This document shows positions 1 to 5,500 of a stretch of DNA of 38,453 bases, piece by piece. Origin of the DNA: a virus. Position 1 is the stretch's first letter. The number at the start of each line of letters is the position of its first letter. Location of the stretch: IMG/VR virus record IMGVR_UViG_3300046689_000435, positions 1-38,453 of that record; one strand, given 5' to 3'. The notes under the pieces are model-generated. The model was given only the letters and a program-made list of their open reading frames with translations. It made no database searches and was not told the DNA's origin. The position numbers were made by a program, and so were the translations under genes.

Positions 1-3
1 CCG

Positions 4-27
4 CCGCTCACGCATCGCTCACGCAGG
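4..27. repeat. Candidate integrase arm-type site, integrase side of attP
   Basis: A 24-base sequence containing two GCTCACGCA units (6-14 and 17-25), 11 bases apart and so on one face of the helix. The identical 24 bases recur at 241-264 on the other side of the attP core. Paired short repeats flanking the core are what tyrosine integrases use as arm sites. This copy overlaps the last codons of the integrase gene. The function is inferred from position and repetition. Confidence 0.5.
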
Positions 28-45
28 AGCCTGGCGAGTGATCTT

Positions 46-67
46 CCCCCCGGGGCAATCCGGGGGG
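46..67 (+). terminator. Hairpin terminator behind the integrase gene
   Basis: CCCCCCGG (46-53) and CCGGGGGG (60-67) form a perfect 8-bp stem with a 6-base loop, a few bases beyond the integrase stop codon. There is no clear T-tract, as is common for actinobacterial terminators. It separates int from the attP core. The second copy lies at 38372-38393. Confidence 0.6.
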
Positions 68-86
68 TGACCTGGGTACTTCTAGA

Positions 87-127
87 GCCCCCTGTCGGGT
101 TCGAACCGACGACCTACGCTTTACAAG
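87..127 (-). other. attP: attP core: 3' half of a tRNA-Thr(UGU) gene
   Basis: Read on the minus strand this is an anticodon loop CTTGTAA (127-121, anticodon TGT), the 3' anticodon stem AGCGT, variable loop AGGTC, a perfect T-stem and loop (GTCGG TTCGAAC CCGAC) and the acceptor strand AGGGGGC. The 5' half of a tRNA is missing: the bases before the loop (128 onward) cannot pair with AGCGT. It is therefore not a working tRNA gene but the segment a phage carries to rebuild the host gene on integration. The partner integrase ends about 45 bases away. The same 41 bases are repeated at 38413-38453. Confidence 0.85.
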
Positions 128-139
128 TCGATAGGTTTC

Positions 140-238
140 ACTCTGGGACACTCCGGCGGTTCTGACTCACTCCGGTTATCCCAGGTCGGCGAGCCTGCGA
201 CTCCGACTCGCTCCGGTGATTCCGGGCGACTCTGGGAC
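140..238. promoter_or_regulatory. Repeat-rich attP arm region
   Basis: Between the core and the second arm site are two ACTCTGGGAC copies (140-149 and 229-238) and two related units, CTGACTCACTCCGGTTAT at 162-179 and CCGACTCGCTCCGGTGAT at 203-220. ACTCCGG-like words recur through the segment. No gene fits here. Binding sites for integrase, excisionase or a host bending protein are the natural reading, but none is proven. Confidence 0.35.
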
Positions 239-240
239 GT

Positions 241-264
241 CCGCTCACGCATCGCTCACGCAGG
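241..264. repeat. Candidate integrase arm-type site, distal side of attP
   Basis: Exact second copy of the 24 bases at 4-27, with GCTCACGCA at 243-251 and 254-262. It lies 114 bases beyond the attP core on the side away from int. With the first copy it brackets the core. Confidence 0.5.
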
Positions 265-321
265 CTTCCCCTATCAAGGGAGTCTGACCTGCGGTGATCC
301 CATTCTCCCGCAACGCGAGGC

Positions 322-406
322 GTACCGGTACCCCCAGACGCGACGAAGCCCCGGCAGTTGTGACCGTGACGGTCACAGCTGCCGCGGACTGTGGGGATAT
401 CCCCAC
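322..406. promoter_or_regulatory. Three perfect palindromes in the gene-free segment beside attP
   Basis: GTACCGGTAC lies at 322-331. TGTGACCGTGACGGTCACA lies at 359-377, with 9-bp arms around one base. GTGGGGATATCCCCAC lies at 391-406 and is perfect over 16 bp. The stretch 265-479 has no convincing gene on either strand and sits between attP and the convergent end of the minus-strand operon. These look like operator sites for dimeric regulators or parts of the recombination site. I see no -10/-35 pair I would defend. Confidence 0.35.
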
Positions 407-488
407 GGTTGCCGAGGCCGCGTTGCCGGGAGAGCAGCGCAGGTGTGGGGCAGAGGCCCACGACTGCCGGACGCGACGAAGCCCCGGC
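337..488. repeat. 19-base direct repeat pair
   Basis: GACGCGACGAAGCCCCGGC occurs at 337-355 and again at 470-488. The second copy runs into a terminator stem, while the first lacks the returning arm. The first may be a decayed terminator copied from the second. A similar ACGACGAAAGCCCC lead-in precedes the terminator at 2505-2540. Confidence 0.5.
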
Positions 489-505
489 CGGTGAGGGCCG
501 GGGCT
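480..505 (-). terminator. Terminator of the left-end minus-strand operon
   Basis: AGCCCCGGCC (480-489) pairs perfectly with GGCCGGGGCT (496-505) around a 6-base loop, 15 bases beyond the stop codon of the gene at 521-703. Confidence 0.7.
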
Positions 506-520
506 CCTTGGTGGTGGTGC

Positions 521-703
521 TCAGGTGGTGATGAACGCCCGGACGGGGCGCTGCTCGCCAGTGCCGTCGCAGGCGCGGCAGCTGGTGCCGTTCTGGACTC
601 CGTAGCCGCGGCAGGGCACGCAGCCCTTGGGCGCCGTCGCGGCCTGCGCCTGGCGGAAGCGGGCCATGGTCTGGGCGTGGCGCGGGTCGATCCATTCGGA
701 CAT
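521..703 (-). CDS. Small zinc-binding protein with DnaJ-type CxxCxGxG motifs
   Basis: 60 residues. The ATG at 703 is chosen because AAGGAGG lies four bases upstream; a longer reading has no such site. The second half has two CxxCxGxG-like units, CVPCRGYG and CRACDGTG, the pattern of DnaJ central-domain zinc fingers. With only two units it should bind at most one zinc ion. Small proteins of this type are frequent in actinophages and Streptomyces, and their partners are unknown. It is the last gene of the short operon 1513-521 and is followed by a strong hairpin. Confidence 0.7.
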   Translation of the reverse strand: MSEWIDPRHAQTMARFRQAQAATAPKGCVPCRGYGVQNGTSCRACDGTGEQRPVRAFITT

Positions 704-740
704 GAGCGCCTCCTTCGTCAGCAGCAGGGTAGCGGGGTCT

Positions 741-1259
741 CTACTCCCCGCCACCGCCTCCGCCTCCGCCACCGGAGTTGCAGTGCGAGGCGCAGCCGCC
801 CGGGTTGATCGGGCCGCAGCCGCCGGGCTTGGGGGTGTGGGAGCAGTCCGCGGCGACCGGGATCCGCATGTTCGTCGGCGGCGTCCACAGGTCCATGTCC
901 GGGCTGTGGCCGGTGGAGCGGATCAGGCGAAGGGTCTGCTGCATGATCTGCTCGTCGTGCCGGGTCGGGTCCGGCGCTTCCGGGTAGTGGTGCACGAACC
1001 GGCCGAGGCGGGTGCACAGCCGCTCGTACACGGCGGTGTTGAGGATCAGGGCGTGCCAGCCCTCGTCGACCGTTCGGGACGGCGAGATGTAGTCCGTGGG
1101 GTGCGCGGCTGCGGTGGCGACGAACGCCAGGGCCTCGGTGACGATGCGGCCGGCGGTGAAGACGTCCATGCCCAGGTTGTTGCGCTGGACGGTGGCGGCG
1201 ACGTCGGCGAACGCCTGGTCGTCCAGTAATGAGCGGACTTCGAGCGCTGCTGTGGTCAT
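741..1259 (-). CDS. Glycine-rich-tailed protein of the GRDP-like type
   Basis: 172 residues from the ATG at 1259, which has GGAGGG seven bases upstream. An in-frame ATG at 1337 overlaps the stop of the preceding gene and would add 26 residues, but lacks a good ribosome site. The core contains VDEGWHALIL followed by ERLCTRLGRFVHHYPEAP. This pairing of a conserved D-x-x-WH helix and a histidine-rich helix marks the GRDP-like (DUF1399) family. The last 35 residues hold four cysteines and run out in nine glycines. Function unknown; seen in Streptomyces genomes and phages. Likely co-transcribed with its two neighbours. Confidence 0.6.
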   Translation of the reverse strand: MTTAALEVRSLLDDQAFADVAATVQRNNLGMDVFTAGRIVTEALAFVATAAAHPTDYISPSRTVDEGWHALILNTAVYERLCTRLGRFVHHYPEAPDPTRHDEQIMQQTLRLIRSTGHSPDMDLWTPPTNMRIPVAADCSHTPKPGGCGPINPGGCASHCNSGGGGGGGGGE

Positions 1260-1336
1260 GCTGGTTCCCTCCGGTGAGTACGGGCAGTGCTGGCACAGCG
1301 GGGGGCGCCGGTCGGGTATGTCGTCCCACATCGGCA

Positions 1337-1513
1337 TCAGGTGTCCCCGGGGGTGCATCGGCCGCAGGTGCACGGGGGCCACACCCAGGTGAGCGCGGGC
1401 GCTTTGGCCGGCGGTAGCTCGGTGCGTTCCATGACGGTCGTGCGCTGTCCGGTGGCGGGGTTGACCCGATAGACACGGATCGTCAGCCCGGGGCGGACCC
1501 TTGCTGTAGCCAT
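1337..1513 (-). CDS. Small hypothetical protein with C-terminal CxCxxC
   Basis: 58 residues, ATG at 1513. It ends PPCTCGRCTPGDT, a possible metal site. No family recognised. No Shine-Dalgarno is visible and the start lies close to a TGTAAC box (1517-1522), so a very short leader is possible. It is first in the minus-strand operon 1513-521 and starts right beside the operator-like cluster at 1523-1590. The stop overlaps an in-frame ATG for the following gene. Confidence 0.55.
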   Translation of the reverse strand: MATARVRPGLTIRVYRVNPATGQRTTVMERTELPPAKAPALTWVWPPCTCGRCTPGDT

Positions 1514-1522
1514 GCAGTTACA

Positions 1523-1590
1523 GTGACGCCGGAATGTCGCCTGATGCGGCGTCACGGGAGGCGACAAAGCGGCGACATGAGAGGCGTCAA
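1523..1590. promoter_or_regulatory. Cluster of six GGCGWCA half-sites between divergent genes
   Basis: Half-sites: GTGACGCC 1523-1530 and ATGTCGCC 1534-1541 (both inverted), then GGCGTCAC 1548-1555, GGCGACAA 1560-1567, GGCGACAT 1571-1578 and GGCGTCAA 1583-1590. The first and third form a perfect 8-bp inverted repeat, as do the second and fifth. The cluster fills the gap between the start of the 58-residue gene (-) and the XRE-type gene (+), so it is the likely operator for one or both promoters. Confidence 0.6.
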
Positions 1591-1630
1591 ATTGGTGTCA
1601 GAAGGCTGGGGGCGCAGCTACCTTGGGCCT

Positions 1631-2398
1631 ATGGGCACCCCGAACGCCACCCTTCGCGCCATCCGCATGGGCATGCTCCTCTCGCAGGACGACATGGCCC
1701 GCGCCATACGTGACGCCGGCTCCCGCGCCGGCGAACCCAACGACGCCAACAAGCGACTCATCCAGCGCTGGGAAGCCGGGCAGATCACCAGCCCCCGACC
1801 GGTCTACGCCCGCGCCCTGGAGGCCGTCACGGGTCTTCCCCTGGCCTCTCTGGGCTTCTCCGTGCCCGTCCCCGAGGTGCGCGTCGCCGGCGACGGGCAG
1901 GGCGGCCACGACGTCGCAGCCGAGCCTCCCGGTATCGCCCCGCCGACCGGGCCATCCACGCAGGCCGCGCCGCGGGTCGCGCACGGCAACTTCTCCGGGG
2001 TGTGGCTGTCCCGGTACGAGTATTTCTCCTCGGGCCGCGACGAGTCCTTCACCGGGCTGCACTACGTCGTGGTGCTCCAGCACGGTGACCGGCTGACCGT
2101 GCGGTCACTGCCGGGTTCGTCGGACTCGCCGCTGACGATGGATCTGGAGCTCGACCGGAACATCGTGACGGGGACGTGGACCGAGCAGACCGCGGTGAAC
2201 GGCTACTACCGGGGGGCCCGCTATCACGGGGCGATTCAGCTCCTGGTCGAGCCGACCGGCCGGCGCATGGCCGGGAAGTGGGTGGGCTTCGGGAAGGAGT
2301 TCGACATCAACACCGGCCCGTGGGAGCTGGTGCTGCAGGACGCCTCGACGAACCGGGCCACCCTCGACACGTACAACCGGCGTCCGGAAGACGGCTGA
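1631..2398 (+). CDS. XRE-family regulator with C-terminal beta-rich domain
   Basis: 255 residues. Residues about 5-60 form a lambda-repressor-type helix-turn-helix: two helices around LLSQDDMARAIRDAG, then NKRLIQRWEAGQITSP as recognition helix and turn. A proline-rich linker follows, then from about residue 120 a beta-rich domain (NFSGVWLSRYEYFSSGRDE to GPWELVL) seen in other Streptomyces XRE proteins, with no known enzyme activity. The ATG at 1631 has no ribosome site, while TACCTT lies about nine bases upstream, which suggests a leaderless transcript. It stands alone on the plus strand among minus-strand genes, with its own terminator. It is a candidate immunity repressor or prophage-expressed regulator. 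Confidence 0.75.
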   Translation: MGTPNATLRAIRMGMLLSQDDMARAIRDAGSRAGEPNDANKRLIQRWEAGQITSPRPVYARALEAVTGLPLASLGFSVPVPEVRVAGDGQGGHDVAAEPPGIAPPTGPSTQAAPRVAHGNFSGVWLSRYEYFSSGRDESFTGLHYVVVLQHGDRLTVRSLPGSSDSPLTMDLELDRNIVTGTWTEQTAVNGYYRGARYHGAIQLLVEPTGRRMAGKWVGFGKEFDINTGPWELVLQDASTNRATLDTYNRRPEDG

Positions 2399-2399
2399 G

Positions 2400-2423
2400 C
2401 CCCCGCTGCGCAACCAGCGGGGG
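2400..2423 (+). terminator. Terminator after the XRE-family gene
   Basis: CCCCCGCTG (2400-2408) pairs with CAGCGGGGG (2415-2423) around a 6-base loop, starting two bases after the stop codon. Confidence 0.75.
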
Positions 2424-2504
2424 CGAACCAGCACCAGCCCCAGAGCACGAATGGGATGCCCACCAGGGTACGCCGGGGTACCGACAACCCCCGGGCACGA
2501 CGAA

Positions 2505-2540
2505 AGCCCCCGCCCCGTCCCGAAGGACGAAGCGGGGGCT
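2505..2540 (-). terminator. Terminator of the late (structural and lysis) operon
   Basis: AGCCCCCGC (2505-2513) pairs with GCGGGGGCT (2532-2540). An inner stem GTCC-CGAA-GGAC closes the loop. It lies just beyond the last lysis-region stop at 2543. With the hairpin at 2400-2423 it insulates the convergent transcripts. Confidence 0.75.
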
Positions 2541-2542
2541 GC

Positions 2543-2800
2543 TCACTGCCAGGGCAGGAGTTCGAGCTCTTCTGGCGGTTCGGGCGGCGGTCCGGCCGCG
2601 CCAGGCTGGATCGTGGCGGCCCACCGGCGCAGGTCGACGTAGGCCCGCGCCAGCAGCTGGCGCTGCTCGCGTTCGTGCGACAGCTCCTTGTCCAGCCTGC
2701 GAGTGATGGTGGTGAAGGACGACCGACGGGACTGCCGCCACGCTGCTACTCCCCCAAGCAGCGTCGCAGCGGCGGTCCCCAGGCCCCCGAGGTCAATCAC
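2543..2800 (-). CDS. Small membrane-anchored protein of the lysis region
   Basis: 85 residues from GTG at 2800, overlapping the upstream gene by eight bases. A short hydrophobic N-terminal segment (about residues 3-20) is followed by a charged helix around RRLDKELSHEREQRQLLARA that could form a coiled coil, then a proline- and glutamate-rich tail. One membrane segment plus coiled coil resembles spanin-like or holin-accessory proteins, but no family is recognised. It is last in the late operon, after holin and lysin, so a lysis role is plausible but only inferred. Confidence 0.55.
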   Translation of the reverse strand: MIDLGGLGTAAATLLGGVAAWRQSRRSSFTTITRRLDKELSHEREQRQLLARAYVDLRRWAATIQPGAAGPPPEPPEELELLPWQ

Positions 2801-3233
2801 GGGGCTCCCCCCTCGTCTCGTACAGGGCGGCTACCACCCACGCGGGCTCGGCCATGCCCGCGGTGAGGACCACGAAGGCGGCGAACGCCAGCCACGCGGC
2901 AGCGCTGCCGCCGGCGGACGGGTAGCCGCCGGTGATGGCCGTGCGGGCATAGGTGAATCCCCACAGGACTGCGGGCGCGGCCAGGGCGGCGAAGCCCGGT
3001 GCCTGGTAGCGCATGCGGCGGCCGAGGCCGGCCAGGATGGCTACCGCGCCGGCCGCCACCCACACCCATCCGAGGTCGGACAGCGGCACGTAGCGGGTGA
3101 TCCCTGCCAGTCCCCGGGACCGGCCGTAGGTGGGATCGGTGCTGATGCTGCGGCCGTAGACGACCCATCCGACGCCGAGCACGGCCAGGGCCGCGGGCCG
3201 CAGCCCGCCGACCGCCCGCACTGCGGCCCTCAC
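2793..3233 (-). CDS. Membrane protein with about four transmembrane segments
   Basis: 146 residues from GTG at 3233, placed immediately after the holin stop (3235). Hydrophobic stretches lie at about residues 10-26, 54-70, 80-95 and 108-130. Arginines sit in the first loop and at both ends. No catalytic motif is visible. Its place between holin and the operon end suggests a second holin, an antiholin or a superinfection membrane protein, but nothing in the sequence decides between them. Confidence 0.55.
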   Translation of the reverse strand: MRAAVRAVGGLRPAALAVLGVGWVVYGRSISTDPTYGRSRGLAGITRYVPLSDLGWVWVAAGAVAILAGLGRRMRYQAPGFAALAAPAVLWGFTYARTAITGGYPSAGGSAAAWLAFAAFVVLTAGMAEPAWVVAALYETRGEPRD

Positions 3234-3234
3234 C

Positions 3235-3492
3235 TCACACCGCCTTGGTCAGGCTCGCGGAGTTCTTGTCGCCGACCAGGCGGGCGAACAGGCCCTTCAG
3301 GACGGAGACGCCGGCCGCGGCGCCGGCGGTCGCGGCGGTGTACCACATGCTGCCGTTGAGGGGTTCGGTGACGACCAGGCCGGCGACGAAGCCGCCGAGC
3401 GCGCTGGACAGCACACGCTCCAGCAGATCCTTGCCGTAGCTCGCGGCCTGCTTCTCGATGGTGCCGACGGACGGCAGTCCGATGTCGCTCAT
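3235..3492 (-). CDS. Holin, phage r1t family
   Basis: 85 residues. ATG at 3492 with AAGGAG upstream, two bases after the endolysin stop. Two hydrophobic segments (about residues 30-42 and 47-64) are followed by a conserved-looking tail, LKGLFARLVGDKNSASL. The tail matches the r1t-type holin pattern in which a short lysine-rich stretch precedes GD-x-x-x-ASL. Holins of this family collect in the cytoplasmic membrane and open it at a set time so that the endolysin reaches the peptidoglycan. The position directly after the lysin supports the call. Confidence 0.8.
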   Translation of the reverse strand: MSDIGLPSVGTIEKQAASYGKDLLERVLSSALGGFVAGLVVTEPLNGSMWYTAATAGAAAGVSVLKGLFARLVGDKNSASLTKAV

Positions 3493-3494
3493 GG

Positions 3495-4496
3495 TCAGTT
3501 CTCCTTCGGGGTGTTGGACAGGGTCTGGCCGAGCTTGTCCAGCGCGGCGTCCGCGCCGGCCACGGCGGCGGCCTCGGCCTGCTCGGGGGTGAGGACGCTG
3601 CCGTCCTTCACCGCGGCGAGCAGTTGCGTGACGACGCCCAGGAGGGCTCCGGTCTGGGCGAGGCCCTTCTGCGAGGCGGAGTTCGCCTGGAAGGCGTCCT
3701 TGCCGATCTCCCAGAACAGCGGGCGCGGGCCGACGGTCTTGTCGTCGGTGGTGGTCGGGTTGTCGATCGGGCCGAACACGGCGCCGGTCTGGGTGAACCG
3801 CTGGTAGACCGCTTCCGCGATCTCGGCTGCGGTCGGCATGTCGTCCTCCTGGGCGTTCGGGGTGGTGCCGCCGGCCCACGCGCGGAGCGCGGCCGGGGAC
3901 ATGTAGATGACGGTCTGGTCACGCGGGACGCTGGAGAACTGCCAGCCCCACACGGTCCGACCGGACGGCTTTGGCCGTGCCGCCGCGGCGGCCTGGGCGA
4001 AGCTCCGCCCTTGGACCGGGTACGCCGGGTACCAGAGGAAGTCCTCATTGCCGGGCAGGTGCCCGTCGAGGATGTCGTCGCCGCTGGTGTAGATCCCGAC
4101 CTTCTGGCCCGGGAACGACCGCTTCACCGCGGCGATCCAGTCGTGCGCGTACTGCCGGACCTGCGCTGAGGTCGCGCCCAGGTAGTTGCGGGCGCCGTCC
4201 GGGTAGCGCTCCAGGTCAAGCGCGTGGACGAACAGCGAGTTGCTGGCGGCCGCGCAGACCGCGGACGCGTAGTTCGCGGCCTCCAGCACGGCGGGCTGGT
4301 TGGGCCAGGCGAAGTGGTAGCCACCGGGTATCAGGCCGTCGGCCTTGATGTCGGCGATGTGCCGGGCGAACCAGGCGTCGTGGCTGTGCTGGCCCTCGGA
4401 CGCCTTGGCGAAGCCCAGGTGCACGCCCCACGACTTCCAGGGCTGGTGGCTCGCCTGATTGTTGGAGACGTCCACGGCGAAGGAGACGTCGCTCAT
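3495..4496 (-). CDS. Endolysin, GH25 muramidase with C-terminal extension
   Basis: 333 residues, ATG at 4496 with GGGAGGG upstream. Residues about 5-215 are a GH25 lysozyme: FAVDVSNNQ (Asp9), AKASEG (Glu34), GGYHFAW, ALDLE (Asp94, Glu96), VGIYTSG and WGWQFSS. These cover the acidic residues of the catalytic barrel. The enzyme cleaves the beta-1,4 bond between N-acetylmuramic acid and N-acetylglucosamine. A linker (about 216-225) leads to a helical C-terminal domain of about 105 residues, beginning MPTAAEIAEAVYQRFT, which probably binds the wall or mediates oligomerisation. No signal peptide, so release depends on the holin. Confidence 0.93.
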   Translation of the reverse strand: MSDVSFAVDVSNNQASHQPWKSWGVHLGFAKASEGQHSHDAWFARHIADIKADGLIPGGYHFAWPNQPAVLEAANYASAVCAAASNSLFVHALDLERYPDGARNYLGATSAQVRQYAHDWIAAVKRSFPGQKVGIYTSGDDILDGHLPGNEDFLWYPAYPVQGRSFAQAAAAARPKPSGRTVWGWQFSSVPRDQTVIYMSPAALRAWAGGTTPNAQEDDMPTAAEIAEAVYQRFTQTGAVFGPIDNPTTTDDKTVGPRPLFWEIGKDAFQANSASQKGLAQTGALLGVVTQLLAAVKDGSVLTPEQAEAAAVAGADAALDKLGQTLSNTPKEN

Positions 4497-4520
4497 GCTG
4501 CCCTCCCTGGGCATGACGGA

Positions 4521-4544
4521 GCCCCGGGCCAGCGGCGCCGGGGC
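4521..4544 (-). terminator. Hairpin between distal tail gene and endolysin
   Basis: GCCCCGG (4521-4527) pairs with CCGGGGC (4538-4544), loop 10 bases. It lies in the 66-base gap between the stop at 4563 and the lysin start. It could partly end late tail transcripts or set the level of lysin mRNA. Confidence 0.4.
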
Positions 4545-4562
4545 GGGACTGTGCGGGGTGGG

Positions 4563-5057
4563 TCAGGCCGCCTCGTACTCGACGCTGGCGCGCATCGACG
4601 CGCCGGCGGCCCAGGACGGGGAGCCGGTGCCGGGGGCGACCCAGCCGAGGTCTGTCTGCCGCACGGCGAAGATCGTCGCGGAGGTGCCGCCGGGCTGGAT
4701 CATGGCGATCAGCATTTTCCAGGAGCCGGCGGCGCCGTCGACGAACCTGCCCAACCCGTGCCAGCCCAGGTTGTTGTTCGAGCTGGACGACGCCGTGTAG
4801 GGCAGCGTGACGGTGATCGTGCCGGTTCCCAGGGTGCTGGACGTGCCGAACTGCAGGTCGAAGGTGGTACTCACCTTGTGGCCGACCTTCAGGACGCGGC
4901 CGTGAGAAGTCGATGATCCGAGCGCGGTGAGACCTGACCAGATCGGCGTGTAGGAGACGCCGGCCGCGGCGATCTCGGACATCTGGTCGCGTAGTTCGGA
5001 GTTGAGTTCGGCGGCGGTGACGACCTCGCCGACGACCCAGGTGCGGGGGGTGATCAC
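4563..5057 (-). CDS. Minor tail or tail-tip protein
   Basis: 164 residues from GTG at 5057, whose GTGA overlaps the upstream stop. The N-terminus has TPRTWVVGEVVTAAELNSEL, a segment shared by many actinophage minor tail proteins in which a short helix leads into beta-rich domains. The rest is rich in Thr, Ser and Gly with a jelly-roll-like pattern. The location between the tail-tip genes and the lysin fits a distal tail or receptor-binding accessory part. The exact role is not determined. Confidence 0.65.
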   Translation of the reverse strand: MITPRTWVVGEVVTAAELNSELRDQMSEIAAAGVSYTPIWSGLTALGSSTSHGRVLKVGHKVSTTFDLQFGTSSTLGTGTITVTLPYTASSSSNNNLGWHGLGRFVDGAAGSWKMLIAMIQPGGTSATIFAVRQTDLGWVAPGTGSPSWAAGASMRASVEYEAA

Positions 5058-5491
5058 GGGGCGGGCTCCTCTCCGCCGGCGGGCGGTTCCTCGGGCTGCT
5101 GCTGGTTCCACGGGCTGGGGTCGGTGGGGTTCCACCAGAACTGCTCACGCGGCGACGTCGAGCGCGCCTCGGCGGCAGCCTCGGCTGCGGCGACGTCGTC
5201 CGGGAACCGCACCTGGTACCAGCCGCCCCCGCACTCGGGGCAGCCGAACCGCGCGTCGTCCGGGCTGACGACCAGGGCGGAGCGGCAGGGGCAGTCCGCG
5301 ACCCACCGGCCCGCATCGATCCGCGCCCACACGGTGGTGCTCAGGTCGATGGCGGTCGGGGTCGGCACGCGCCGGTGGACGTGGAGCTCGTAGGTGCGCA
5401 GGGCGCGCTCGGCGATCGGCACCAGGTCCCATGCATCGGGCTTGAGGTTGGGAGGCGGCAGGTAGAAGCCCTGCGCGCGGACGATACTCAA
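5054..5491 (-). CDS. Tail-region protein with zinc-ribbon cysteines
   Basis: 145 residues. The TTG at 5491 is chosen because AGGAG stands six bases upstream and the frame has no better start. Cysteines occur as CPC (about residue 68) and CPEC (about 84), a spacing able to hold zinc. The C-terminal 40 residues are rich in Pro, Gln and Glu. Similar proteins sit in this place in Streptomyces siphophages with no assigned role. Coupled by a 4-base overlap to the next tail gene. Confidence 0.6.
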   Translation of the reverse strand: MSIVRAQGFYLPPPNLKPDAWDLVPIAERALRTYELHVHRRVPTPTAIDLSTTVWARIDAGRWVADCPCRSALVVSPDDARFGCPECGGGWYQVRFPDDVAAAEAAAEARSTSPREQFWWNPTDPSPWNQQQPEEPPAGGEEPAP

Positions 5492-5500
5492 CGGCTGCTC

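Larger units (their letters stand above)
1..127. repeat. Terminal direct repeat, copy 1 (circular-genome overlap)
   Basis: Identical base for base to 38327-38453. It holds the last codons of the integrase gene (stop at 39-41), a terminator hairpin and the tRNA-derived attP core. A repeat of exactly 127 bases is the usual overlap left when a circle is assembled with k-mer 127, so I read it as one locus seen twice rather than a physical terminal repeat. A true terminal redundancy cannot be excluded from sequence alone. Confidence 0.9.

Noticed and set aside
87-127. A functional tRNA-Thr gene
   Set aside because: Only the 3' half from the anticodon loop onward is present; the bases upstream cannot form the anticodon, D and acceptor stems.
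138-695. A 185-codon minus-strand frame beside attP
   Set aside because: It runs through the terminator and palindromes and overlaps the zinc-finger gene in another frame; Arg/Pro-rich, no ribosome site.
1260-1337. An N-terminal extension of the GRDP-like gene from ATG at 1337
   Set aside because: It overlaps the upstream stop neatly but has no good ribosome site, while the ATG at 1259 has GGAGGG at ideal distance; kept only as an alternative.
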